Source: VBAU01 sp036005185
GTDB taxonomy: Bacteria; Bacteroidota; Bacteroidia; Chitinophagales; Chitinophagaceae
Reading direction: 5' to 3'
Length of the DNA: 64,000 bases
Assembly: GCA_036005185.1 (NCBI GenBank)
Contig: DASYQS010000057.1
Span: 80,772-144,771, forward strand
A program made the position numbers and the translations under genes. The notes beneath the pieces are model-generated. The model was given only the letters and a program-made list of their open reading frames with translations, was not told where the DNA came from and did no database searches. Positions 46,561-53,921 of the stretch are shown here, piece after piece; position 1 is the stretch's first letter; each line of letters starts with the position of its first letter.

Positions 46561-47370
46561 TTAGTTTTTTATCATAATGAGTTTTTTTTGTGAATCTTGC
46601 ACAAGTAAAAATGTTGAGTTCGGTGGCAGCGGATTACTTTTCCCAATAAATCGGATATAGGTTTTATTCTTATCAACGATTTTTTCCCATCTAGTTTGTA
46701 ACTCGTCAAATGAAATTGATAAAGTGTTCTTAATGTTTCGGATGAAAACTGGATTAGAAAGTTCGAGCATATTATTTTGATAAAATTTATGGGGCTTACA
46801 ATGAGTTTCTTCAATAGTAATAAATGGATAATTTCCATTTAATCGATAAGCATGCCTTCCTTTTCCATTTTTGAAAATTTGAAATAAACAAAGGTTTGCC
46901 TCTCTTTTTTTTAATTCTAATACCCAATCAGCTTTTTCCTCATCAACTACGACCAGGATATGGGGAGTCTTTTTTTTCAAAAGATTTTTAATTTTCGACT
47001 CCTCCAATAAAACGTTATAGAGACTTAATATTTTTTTCTGAAAATATGGCGCAAAGATACTTTCTGGATAATTGCCGAGTCTAAAATCATCTATTTGTTG
47101 TAAGACATGATTTTCCAAAGAATGCTTTCCAAGTTCAACTTCAATTATCCACCACTCCTTAAGAGTTTTACTGATTAAGCCAAGATCGGGCTTAGAAGTT
47201 CCTAATTTAGACTTAATTGATTTTGAGAAAGGAAAGCAATAATAATCAGGAAAAATATTCGAAGTATGTTGTTGAATAGCTCTTTGAAATTCAGTCTCTC
47301 CATAATAACCAACATAATTAAGCTGATCGTACCAAAAACTCGAATCACTTGTTACTAATATTTTTGACAT
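46561..47370 (-). CDS. PD-(D/E)XK nuclease-like protein of the MORC module
   Basis: I place the start at ATG 47370 (MSKILVTSDSSFW), 26 bases inside the methyltransferase end; earlier in-frame Mets would overlap it by up to 80 bases. The 269-residue protein has KPDLGLISKTLKEWWIIEVE, a PD...ExE arrangement close to the PD-(D/E)XK nuclease core but with Glu where the catalytic Lys is expected; QQIDDF follows. It is therefore a candidate restriction endonuclease or a catalytically altered relative. It is sandwiched between the methyltransferase and the ATPase on the same strand, with overlapping or near-touching ends. No close family is recognised. Confidence 0.68.
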   Translation of the reverse strand: MSKILVTSDSSFWYDQLNYVGYYGETEFQRAIQQHTSNIFPDYYCFPFSKSIKSKLGTSKPDLGLISKTLKEWWIIEVELGKHSLENHVLQQIDDFRLGNYPESIFAPYFQKKILSLYNVLLEESKIKNLLKKKTPHILVVVDEEKADWVLELKKREANLCLFQIFKNGKGRHAYRLNGNYPFITIEETHCKPHKFYQNNMLELSNPVFIRNIKNTLSISFDELQTRWEKIVDKNKTYIRFIGKSNPLPPNSTFLLVQDSQKKLIMIKN

Positions 47371-48250
47371 GGATAAGGTTGCCTTTTGATCCTTTAATAT
47401 AATCAGCATTTGGCTCAATTGCAACCCACCTCCTCCCTAATTTTTCGGCTTTTGCTCCTGTTGTATTGCTTCCCGCAAATGGGTCGAATACCAAATCGCC
47501 TTTATTTGTCAAAAAATTTATGAAAAATTCAGGTATTTCTTCAGGCATTCTCGCTGGGTGCAGTGTAAGGCCATTCCGTTTGCAATAAAATGAGTAATTT
47601 GAATTCGACTTTGTATTCGGATAAATCAAAACATTTGCAGGTATTGCCCCCCGATTATTTTTCAAAAAAGATTTTTTTCCGATTTGATGCTCTGATGGAC
47701 GACTGCCTGCATTATATTTTTTCGTTTTTAACAATCGTTTCATAGAGTCACTATAACCAATAAGAACTCGTTTGTTATTAGCTTTTGGATTCGGTGTTTT
47801 TGACATCCACCAAATATTTGTAAAAGTATCCTTAACTCTTTTTCTTTCTACATTTACCCACTGAGCTGGACTTGGAAGTTTTGCTGAATTATGCCAAACG
47901 AATTGTTGACATAAAAAATATTTCCCAGTTTCCAAAAAAGAAAGCATGGCCTTAATTGGTAAAGTCGACATAATTGGTTGTCCTCGTTCCCAACTATTTC
48001 CGATCTCAATCACAATCGACCCCTTATTAGTTAAAAATGGTTGAAGCTTTTCGGCTATAGAGCTTATCCATTGTAAATAAGCTTCCCCTTCAAGATTACC
48101 ATACCTTTTTTTTCGAAGTAAAGGAAATGGAGGAGATGTAAGAATCAAGCTAAATTTATTTTTATATTTATTGAATTTTGGTTGTTCTAAGAATTCTTCT
48201 ATAAGGCCGTTATAAAAAACCCCTAGCTTAGTCTTATATGCTATTTTCAT
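47345..48250 (-). CDS. Site-specific DNA methyltransferase (N4-cytosine type, permuted)
   Basis: The 301-residue protein has catalytic motif IV as TSPPF (residues 38-42) near the N terminus and the SAM-binding motif I FDPFAGSNTT (255-264) near the C terminus, followed by GRRWVAIEPNADYI. That order is the beta-class arrangement, and SPPF is the form usual in N4-cytosine methyltransferases. It should protect the host DNA from the nuclease(s) encoded beside it. It is the first gene of the minus-strand operon and is divergent from the HNH gene (55-base spacer). Confidence 0.9.
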   Translation of the reverse strand: MKIAYKTKLGVFYNGLIEEFLEQPKFNKYKNKFSLILTSPPFPLLRKKRYGNLEGEAYLQWISSIAEKLQPFLTNKGSIVIEIGNSWERGQPIMSTLPIKAMLSFLETGKYFLCQQFVWHNSAKLPSPAQWVNVERKRVKDTFTNIWWMSKTPNPKANNKRVLIGYSDSMKRLLKTKKYNAGSRPSEHQIGKKSFLKNNRGAIPANVLIYPNTKSNSNYSFYCKRNGLTLHPARMPEEIPEFFINFLTNKGDLVFDPFAGSNTTGAKAEKLGRRWVAIEPNADYIKGSKGNLIHVKNISNK

Positions 48251-48305
48251 TTTATTTCCTTAACAAACAAAGTAAATTGAAAAAGATTAGATAATAAAGT
48301 GATTT

Positions 48306-48989
48306 ATGGAAATAAAATCTTCTAAAAATTTGAACAGAAACCTTGGAATGTTATTAAATGATGTTCTGAATCTCGGTGCAATTCAAGCATTGTATAGAGA
48401 TAATGGAATATGGTATCACCCACTAAGGAATTTCCCTGGCGTTTTATTTGACAAAAACGGCTATGTTTTATTTTTGAATGAAACATCGTATCGGACACAT
48501 GAAAAACTAAAACAAACTAAAGCACTACACGTAAAAGATGGAATTTCAAGTTTGCCTGAATACAAAGCATTCTCCGAAGAAGACAAAAAAATTATAGCAA
48601 TATCAATTACCCGAAGAGGTATTATTCATTCCAAACAAATTGATGAAGAAATGGTTCGCATAATCAGACAATATGAAATTATTAAAAGAGATCAGAAGCT
48701 GGTCTCTGAGATTAAGAAGAAGTATAAAAACTTTTGCCAAATATGTGGACATCGAATTCAAGTAGGAAAAAACTTGTTTTATTCAGAAGTGCATCATATT
48801 AAGCCTTTGGGTTCCCCACATAATGGACCCGATTGCCTAGAAAACATGATTTGTGTTTGTCCAAATGATCATATTTTGCTAGATTTTTTTATCGTTGCCC
48901 TAAATCTGTCAACTTTGAAATTAATTAGGCATAATATTAACGAAGAATATATATCCTATTACAATGAAATAAGAAAAAGATTTGATTAG
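48306..48989 (+). CDS. HNH endonuclease
   Basis: The 227-residue protein has a C-terminal HNH domain: FCQICGHRI (first Cys pair), YSEVHHIKPLG (His-His), DCLENMICVCPNDHILLDF (Asn, second Cys, final His). The N-terminal 130 residues have no recognised domain and probably recognise DNA. Its position divergent from the methyltransferase makes it the most likely active restriction nuclease of the module. Confidence 0.88.
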   Translation: MEIKSSKNLNRNLGMLLNDVLNLGAIQALYRDNGIWYHPLRNFPGVLFDKNGYVLFLNETSYRTHEKLKQTKALHVKDGISSLPEYKAFSEEDKKIIAISITRRGIIHSKQIDEEMVRIIRQYEIIKRDQKLVSEIKKKYKNFCQICGHRIQVGKNLFYSEVHHIKPLGSPHNGPDCLENMICVCPNDHILLDFFIVALNLSTLKLIRHNINEEYISYYNEIRKRFD

Positions 48990-49085
48990 CAAATATGGGA
49001 TATTTCATTTATTTGAATTGTTTTATAATAAAGGTTTGTCTTAATCCTTATTGATAGTTCCTTAGTTGATATGAACTTGTACTCA

Positions 49086-49766
49086 TTAACTTGTAGATAA
49101 AATAAATTGTCGTACTCCTTGAAGCATTAGTTTAATTTCCTCAATTGTATAGTCATTATAATTTCCGTGAGCTGCAGAGTTTCTAATGTGTAACCATGCA
49201 GTTATCTGTTTTTGATAAACAGAAGAGTAAATGCTCTTTTTTGTTAAATCAGCATTCATGGTATCTGCTTTTTTGGCAATTAATTGTCCTTTGCTATTTT
49301 GAATTTCAGTATCAATGCTATTTGTTTTACATAAGTCCCTTAGTTGAATTTCTAAAGTTGAACCGATAATAACCGCTGAGGGGTCTTTCAAACCCACAGA
49401 AATTAAATAGTCAGCCATGTCCAAATAATCTGAAAATACTTCCGTTTGAATGATGTCATGCAAGCTTTTTAAATAACCACTTTCAAGGTCACTTTTTAAA
49501 GCTGAAACTGTTCCAACGATAAGCCTCAATTTTGTTCCCTCGTGCCGGTCTTTTCTTTCAATGGTACTTAATATATCTTTATAATACTCAGAGTTGGTAC
49601 CTGTGACCCTAGCGATAGTTGCTTTAGCTTTTGTCAAAAGAACTGTCAAATTCTCAACCTTGTCATGTGCTATGTCGGAAAGATCTTCATACTTAGCACT
49701 TGCTTTTAATTTTTCAAATTCTATCAAAATCTGATTAAGTTGTTTGAGAAAGATGTCCTTAATCAT
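49086..49766 (-). CDS. HEPN-like protein with RNSAAH motif
   Basis: I use ATG 49766 (MIKDIFLKQLNQIL); an ATG at 49823 would add a less protein-like leader. The 226-residue protein is all-helical in appearance: an N-terminal coiled region (FEKLKASAKYEDLSD) and a C-terminal part with GSTLEIQLRDLC and HIRNSAAHGNYNDY. RNSAAH fits the R-x4-H motif of HEPN ribonucleases found in abortive-infection and toxin proteins. Function is inferred from this motif and from its place next to the defence module; no closer match is recognised. Confidence 0.65.
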   Translation of the reverse strand: MIKDIFLKQLNQILIEFEKLKASAKYEDLSDIAHDKVENLTVLLTKAKATIARVTGTNSEYYKDILSTIERKDRHEGTKLRLIVGTVSALKSDLESGYLKSLHDIIQTEVFSDYLDMADYLISVGLKDPSAVIIGSTLEIQLRDLCKTNSIDTEIQNSKGQLIAKKADTMNADLTKKSIYSSVYQKQITAWLHIRNSAAHGNYNDYTIEEIKLMLQGVRQFILSTS

Positions 49767-50033
49767 ATAGTCTTGCGAAGGTGGGTTTGCCACACGACAT
49801 ATAAATATACGACCCAGGTGCAATGAATTGTTGACACTAACATAAATATGCGATACCTAATCACCTTATAGACGAAGCCTAGAAGGCCAGCTTTTGATTA
49901 TATTTATTGTGTTTTCTAGCAAATGAGACAATATCAAAAGATCGGATTTAGATTAGGTGAGTTCTTAACAGTCTAAATTCACCAAAATCATAATTAGATC
50001 GAAAAGTTTATTTCTGATAGCATGCGAAGCAGA

Positions 50034-50276
50034 TTAGTCAAATCCCTCACTAAAAAATTCTTCTACTGTCATGCCGTGTGCAGCTACAATCTTTAAAAGA
50101 GTGCTATACCTAATATCTTTTCCTTGTTCGTACCTGGCATACTGGGTTCTGGAAATTTCATTCTCATATGCGAAATATTCATAGCTGGTAAACCCTGCTT
50201 TTATTCGTAACTGCTTTATTCTGGCTCCCAGTTTTTGAAGTTCCTTATCTGGATTTAATTGTGTCTTCTTTTTCAT
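50034..50276 (-). CDS. XRE-family HTH transcriptional regulator
   Basis: The 80-residue protein is a single HTH_3 domain: LGARIKQLRIKAGFTSYEYF, NEISRTQYARYEQGK and LLKIVAAHGMTVEEFF. Its small size fits controller proteins of mobile elements or restriction systems. It is transcribed away from the structured RNA and the small gene at 50542, so it may control that divergent spacer. Confidence 0.9.
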   Translation of the reverse strand: MKKKTQLNPDKELQKLGARIKQLRIKAGFTSYEYFAYENEISRTQYARYEQGKDIRYSTLLKIVAAHGMTVEEFFSEGFD

Positions 50277-50372
50277 AGAATAAAGTAACCCAAAATGACT
50301 CTTTTGAATTACCGCTTAAAGCATGGCAGCTTATTAGTGTCTTTTTTGAAAAAGTTTATTTACATTTACCTT

Positions 50373-50398
50373 GCGAAAAGCAATTGGATGCTTTCGCT
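50373..50398 (+). promoter_or_regulatory. Hairpin or operator in the XRE/RNA spacer
   Basis: GCGAAAAGC and GCTTTCGC pair around an eight-base loop. The site overlaps a weak promoter-like pair (TTTG at 50345-50348 and TACCTTGC at 50367-50374). It may be an operator for the divergent XRE protein or the 5' hairpin of the RNA that follows. Confidence 0.45.
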
Positions 50399-50405
50399 TA
50401 AAATC

Positions 50406-50517
50406 CTGTATTGAGAATTACGACATTTTCAAAAGCACACGGGATGATAAGCAAGAGCCCACGTCTTGGCGTGGGTTCTCTCTTACGTGTGCAGGCCGTC
50501 GTAAGCCTTCAATACGG
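50406..50517 (+). ncRNA. Probable structured RNA of about 112 nt, nested helices
   Basis: Five stacked helices can be paired by eye. (1) 50406-50415 with 50508-50517 (CTGTATTGAG / TTCAATACGG, with two G-T pairs). (2) 50418-50424 with 50498-50504 (TTACGAC / GTCGTAA). (3) 50435-50441 with 50486-50492 (GCACACG / CGTGTGC). (4) 50448-50451 with 50482-50485 (TAAG / CTTA). (5) 50455-50463 with 50470-50478 (GAGCCCACG / CGTGGGTTC), closing a six-base loop. Together this is a long rod-like fold. A T6 run lies at 50535-50540, just before the ATG of the next gene. It could be an independent RNA or a leader. The strand is inferred from the promoter-like elements and the downstream gene. Confidence 0.6.
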
Positions 50518-50541
50518 TAAGTTGAGACCCATGCCTTTTTT

Positions 50542-50835
50542 ATGAGCAAGAATGAACACAACCGGAATCGTTATAACCAAGTCATGAGATTAACAGATCA
50601 ACAAAAGAAAACCCCTAAAAAAATTATTGAGGGTTTCTTTTCTGACATTGATTTGGATGAGGCAAGAAATATTATAGCAGATTGTTTAGAAGTGGCTCTA
50701 ACCACAGAAAATGATTGTTTTGATACCGCGAAAGAGAGATACTGGGTATTTTATTTCTCCAAAAGGCTGGAAGAATTAATCGAAGCAGCCTATCTTATAA
50801 ATCAACAAGGAAAATCGAAAAAAAGAGCTAAATAA
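50542..50835 (+). CDS. Small protein of unknown function downstream of structured RNA
   Basis: The 97-residue product is soluble, with a basic N terminus (MSKNEHNRNRYNQVMRLTDQ), an acidic middle (FFSDIDLDEARNIIADC) and a basic end (GKSKKRAK). I recognise no family. The ATG directly follows a T-rich run after the structured RNA, with no clear ribosome site in between. Its pairing with a divergent XRE gene suggests a regulatory or mobile-element role. Confidence 0.6.
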   Translation: MSKNEHNRNRYNQVMRLTDQQKKTPKKIIEGFFSDIDLDEARNIIADCLEVALTTENDCFDTAKERYWVFYFSKRLEELIEAAYLINQQGKSKKRAK

Positions 50836-50992
50836 GACTTCGATTTATTAAAACCTTCGGACTCCCTAGGCGGGAATTTAAGGCTCTTTGTGGGAAGCTT
50901 CTTTTAATTAAAACAAACCTTGCTCGTATTTTAAAATCCTAACTTAGTCAGAGCCTGTTCTTATAAAGACATGAAGGGCTAATAAATAGATT

Positions 50993-51940
50993 ATGGAATC
51001 AATTTGGAAAATAGATCGTATTCAGTCTTATATTGATAATAAAGTAGAAGAAAGTATTCAGCTAGATTACAAAGCGGCAAACGCTCTTCAAAACATACCG
51101 GAAAAAAAAAGAGAGATTTCTAAAGATGTTTCGGCAATGGCAAATTCTGCTGGTGGAGTAATTATATACGGCATTAAAGAATTTGATGATCCTTTAAAAA
51201 AACACTTCCCTGAAAAAATAGATCCTATCAAAAGAAAGGTCATATCAAAAGAATGGTTAGAGCAAGTAATAGGTTCCAATATCCAGCCTAAAATTGAAGG
51301 GGTAATCATTACACCGATTTCAATAAGTAATGAAGATGTTTTATACGTCGCTGAAATACCACAAAGTTTAACAGTGCATCAGGCTAATGATAAAAGATAT
51401 TATAAGAGATACAATTTTGAAAGCGCACCCATGGAAGATTACGAAGTCAAGGACATAATGAATCGATCTAAGAATCCTCTTATCGAGCTAAATTTTGACT
51501 TACTACAAAAGTTGATAAATGCAAATGAAGGAGGGTATGAATATTATTTGCTAGTTAGAATGCAAAACAAAGGAAATGTAATTGCAAATTATGTGAATTA
51601 TTTTGTTGAATTGCCAGAACGAATAGTTTATAATGATGATGAAAGCCTAATGATGAGTGAAGGTAGAAGCGGCTATAAATTTTTTTTTGGTGATAATACA
51701 ATACGGGATGTATTGGAAGAAAATTCCAATGGAACAGGCGATTTCATTTCAAAATATGGCCCATCTAGATTTGAACCCATTTTACCAAGATTAATTAGCC
51801 GCGGTAAACGCATAAAGTTGGTAAAAAACTTACATCATTGGGATCAGCAGATTTTCTGGATTCTACAAGCTGATAATGCTAATTCAAAGGAAGGAAGTTT
51901 TAATCTTAAGGATTTACTACAGAATATGAAATTTGTCTGA
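50993..51940 (+). CDS. AlbA_2/Schlafen-type putative DNA-binding protein
   Basis: The 315-residue protein begins with an AlbA_2 domain (about residues 10-150): EESIQLDYKAAN, KDVSAMANSAGGVIIYGIKE, VAEIPQSLTVHQAND and RYYKRYNFES, all typical of PF04326. The C-terminal half (NPLIELNFDLLQKL onward) is a beta-rich region with no recognised family. Such proteins occur in defence islands and as regulators. It stands alone between the small unknown gene and HicAB. Confidence 0.82.
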   Translation: MESIWKIDRIQSYIDNKVEESIQLDYKAANALQNIPEKKREISKDVSAMANSAGGVIIYGIKEFDDPLKKHFPEKIDPIKRKVISKEWLEQVIGSNIQPKIEGVIITPISISNEDVLYVAEIPQSLTVHQANDKRYYKRYNFESAPMEDYEVKDIMNRSKNPLIELNFDLLQKLINANEGGYEYYLLVRMQNKGNVIANYVNYFVELPERIVYNDDESLMMSEGRSGYKFFFGDNTIRDVLEENSNGTGDFISKYGPSRFEPILPRLISRGKRIKLVKNLHHWDQQIFWILQADNANSKEGSFNLKDLLQNMKFV

Positions 51941-52058
51941 GAATGTGCTTTATATTTAGAAACATGAGTAAAAGAATTTGTTTAAGTCGATAACTCGATT
52001 CCATATTTATTGCACTTTTGTTGCCGTCTTTGTTGTTGATATCGGCTGTACAAAATTT

Positions 52059-52091
52059 CAAAAAAAATAGCTATCCAGTGTATAGCTATTT
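52059..52091 (-). terminator. Terminator of the hicAB unit
   Basis: On the minus strand AAATAGCTAT and its complement form a ten-base-pair stem with a seven-base loop, followed by a run of eight T. It lies 25 bases after the hicB stop. Confidence 0.85.
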
Positions 52092-52115
52092 AAATATCTC
52101 TAATCTAGAATTTAA

Positions 52116-52526
52116 TTAAGCGTATTCTTTATCCCTTTTATGCAGCTTCACTCTAGATAATTCCTTGCCTATTTGCTGGATAGCTGATTCTATTTCCTTA
52201 ACTCTTTCTTCCGAAGGAAATTTGATCCCAGAGCTATATTGCCTCATCATTAATGGACTTATGTTTGTACGTCTAGCAATATCTGAGATATTTAAAAAGG
52301 AATATTGTTCAAAGAATGAGGTTAAATCAAAACTTACCTCAAAATTTTCTACTTCAATATTCTCAATCTCATTGATCGCCTTTTTGATTTTCTTTTTTAA
52401 TGTTTCTAAAGAAGGAGCAGAATCCACAATTAAATTATTATTGATATCGACTCTTCCCCAAAATTCATTCTTAGTCATTTCAACGATCAATGGTTGTTTT
52501 CCGATTGTCGTCATGCCTTTTTTCAT
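52116..52526 (-). CDS. hicB: HicB-like antitoxin with C-terminal HTH
   Basis: The 136-residue protein has an N-terminal HicB-like fold (KNEFWGRVDINNNLIVDSAPSL) and a C-terminal helix-turn-helix (FLNISDIARRTNISPLMMRQYSSG). It should neutralise the HicA toxin encoded just upstream and repress the shared promoter. The gene follows hicA after about 160 bases containing two hairpins, a longer gap than usual for this pair. Confidence 0.8.
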   Translation of the reverse strand: MKKGMTTIGKQPLIVEMTKNEFWGRVDINNNLIVDSAPSLETLKKKIKKAINEIENIEVENFEVSFDLTSFFEQYSFLNISDIARRTNISPLMMRQYSSGIKFPSEERVKEIESAIQQIGKELSRVKLHKRDKEYA

Positions 52527-52587
52527 ATTTAGATAGATTTCTTTGTGTTTGCTTTTTATTATTTAATTAATGATTCTTGTCGTGATT

Positions 52588-52633
52588 TAAGGCAATTGGC
52601 CTTAGTAAGTGGGCAGGATCGCGAATCCTGCCC
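52588..52633 (-). promoter_or_regulatory. Two hairpins between hicA and hicB
   Basis: TAAGGC-AATTG-GCCTTA lies near 52588-52604 and GGGCAGGAT-CGCGA-ATCCTGCCC at 52611-52633. Located between toxin and antitoxin genes, they could slow read-through or protect the transcript and so set the toxin/antitoxin ratio. No T tract follows on the minus strand. Confidence 0.5.
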
Positions 52634-52688
52634 TAAACAATTTTACATACTTCTCTATTCAACCCCACCCTTACTCTCCATAAATGAG

Positions 52689-52874
52689 CTATTTTATTCC
52701 TGCTTTTTTCAAAATAGCTTTTGCTGTTCCAGTCGGAACATCCTTTCCTTTGTGATAAGGGATAGAGAGGGTCTCCTTTTTGTTGGCGTGTTTAAAAATT
52801 TTGTGGCTGCCCGACTGTCTCTCTTCTACCCACCCCCCTTTTTTTACCTTTTTGATTAACTCATCAACTTTCAT
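52689..52874 (-). CDS. hicA: HicA toxin (mRNA interferase)
   Basis: The 61-residue protein matches the HicA/YcfA double-stranded-RNA-binding fold over its full length: GGWVEERQSGSHKIFKH contains the catalytic His24, and LSIPYHKGKDVPTGTAKAIL is the conserved C-terminal half. It cleaves mRNA in the cytoplasm when free of HicB. A promoter with two operator-like palindromes lies directly upstream. Confidence 0.92.
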   Translation of the reverse strand: MKVDELIKKVKKGGWVEERQSGSHKIFKHANKKETLSIPYHKGKDVPTGTAKAILKKAGIK

Positions 52875-52953
52875 TACTCTGTTGTTTTAAAGCAATATTA
52901 CGTTTGATCATATTTAAGTTTTATCAATCTTCAAAGAACTTCGAGAACTGGTG

Positions 52954-53010
52954 CAAAGGTAACAAAAATGTTACCATAAAACAAAAAAACAGGTAACAAT
53001 TTTGTTACCT
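52954..53010 (-). promoter_or_regulatory. hicA promoter with two HicB-type operators
   Basis: On the minus strand TACCTTTG (52954-52961) is a perfect TAnnTTTG -7 element, with TTTG at 52982-52985 and a 20-base spacer. Two palindromes overlap it: GGTAACA-AAAA-TGTTACC (52958-52975) and AGGTAACAATTTTGTTACCT (52991-53010), centres 34 bases apart. This is the expected layout for autorepression by the HicB helix-turn-helix. Confidence 0.8.
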
Positions 53011-53085
53011 ATTGATTTCTAATATATCCATATAATTTTTTTATCATTTACTAAAAAATATTGAGTTTAAATCCTCAACCAAAAA

Positions 53086-53112
53086 GTTCGAACTTCGGCC
53101 TGTTAGGACTAC
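53086..53112 (+). repeat. Copy 1 of 27-bp boundary motif
   Basis: GTTCGA, seven variable bases, then CCTGTTAGGACTAC, followed by TGCAAAA. The same length and end occur at 55497, 60495 and 62822, all on the plus strand. The right half resembles the 3' acceptor strand of tRNA-Arg (CGGGACTA). Confidence 0.65.
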
Positions 53113-53202
53113 TGCAAAAGAATGAGAAAGAGAAAGAGAGCGGAGAGCGGCACCTCGGGACTATAGCAAGAAAAAGAGAAAGAGAGCGCAGTGCGGCACC
53201 TC
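53105..53202. repeat. Two imperfect purine-rich direct repeats with complementary tail
   Basis: Copy one is at 53105-53156 and copy two at 53157-53202. Each has GGACTA, GCAA, GAGAAAGAGAAAGAGAGCG and GCGGCACCTC. The following CGCTCTGTTTCTGTTTCTC (53210-53228) is nearly complementary to the purine block, so the region can fold into a long hairpin. It overlaps copy 1 of the 27-bp motif. No gene is supported here. Confidence 0.6.
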
Positions 53203-53303
53203 ACTTTCTCGCTCTGTTTCTGTTTCTCCTTCTCCTTCTAAAAGTTTGATTTCATATCGGTAGAAAAAATATTTGATCATTTAATTGGAAATTCCCCACA
53301 GCC

Positions 53304-53357
53304 CGGGGTCTCGCCAAAATCTTAACGTAGTCGTAAAGTCTTCGGGCGAAGACCCCG
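53304..53357. repeat. Inverted repeat upstream of gene fragment
   Basis: CGGGGTCTCGCC (53304-53315) pairs with GGCGAAGACCCCG (53345-53357) with one bulge, around a loop of about 29 bases. It lies at the 5' border of the truncated gene at 53371 and may mark a junction. Confidence 0.5.
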
Positions 53358-53370
53358 AGCGGACAGAAAC

Positions 53371-53727
53371 AAATCCAAAGGAAACAGTCACGCATTTCTT
53401 GGGCTTTCTGTTCAACTATTTAAAGAAACGTCCGATGGTATGACATTACTTTTCAGAGCAGAATGGGATAACAAAGAGGAAAATGAATTTGAACATCCTC
53501 AGCCACATTGGCATTTTCATCCACAAATTGAATACTTAGTAGAGGGAACTTATTTAGACAACGCTACATTCAAAACTTATTTAGATTTAATTAATAAAGA
53601 AGGCTTCGAAAAAGAATTGTCTGAAAAAACTTTAAATAAGCCAAATAATATTTCATCTTTTCATTTTGCCATGTCATCAAGATGGCAAGATAAAAAATCC
53701 GCTATTATTCCATTAAAACGAAACTAA
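53371..53727 (+). pseudogene. 3' fragment of an unknown gene
   Basis: The frame is open from about 53328 without an early ATG and reads KSKGNSHAFLGLSVQLFK, then MTLLFRAEWDN (ATG 53440), HPQPHWHFHPQIEYL and ending MSSRWQDKKSAIIPLKRN. The coding look continues upstream of the first ATG, so the piece is best read as the C-terminal part of a longer protein whose 5' end was lost at the junction near 53330-53360. His-rich PHWHFHP is notable. No family is recognised. Confidence 0.5.
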
Positions 53728-53860
53728 TTTGATAAACTGGCTGAAACTGTTTTTACGCAGTGTGAATCTCCAGTGCATTATTCATTTAATTGATTAGACT
53801 AAAAACAAAAAAATTTGGACGGTCGCAAATATTGCAGTCCGAAAAATAGATTACTCAACC

Positions 53861-53883
53861 CTCGAACATTCCATAATTTCGTT
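53861..53883. repeat. Direct repeat left of the S41 gene
   Basis: CTCGAACATTCCATAATTTC followed by GTT. It matches 55477-55499 at 22 of 23 positions, flanking the peptidase gene on both sides. Confidence 0.6.
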
Positions 53884-53921
53884 AGAGGTATAGCATTGAT
53901 GAAGATTTCATACATATCAAC

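Noticed and set aside
50406..50541. Retron msr-msd RNA
   Set aside because: The structure would fit a retron-like RNA in size, but no reverse transcriptase lies nearby.
53061..53249. A 62-codon plus-strand open frame in the purine-rich repeats
   Set aside because: It is produced by the repeated GAGAAAGAG sequence; the translation is low-complexity Lys/Glu/Arg and no ribosome site precedes it.
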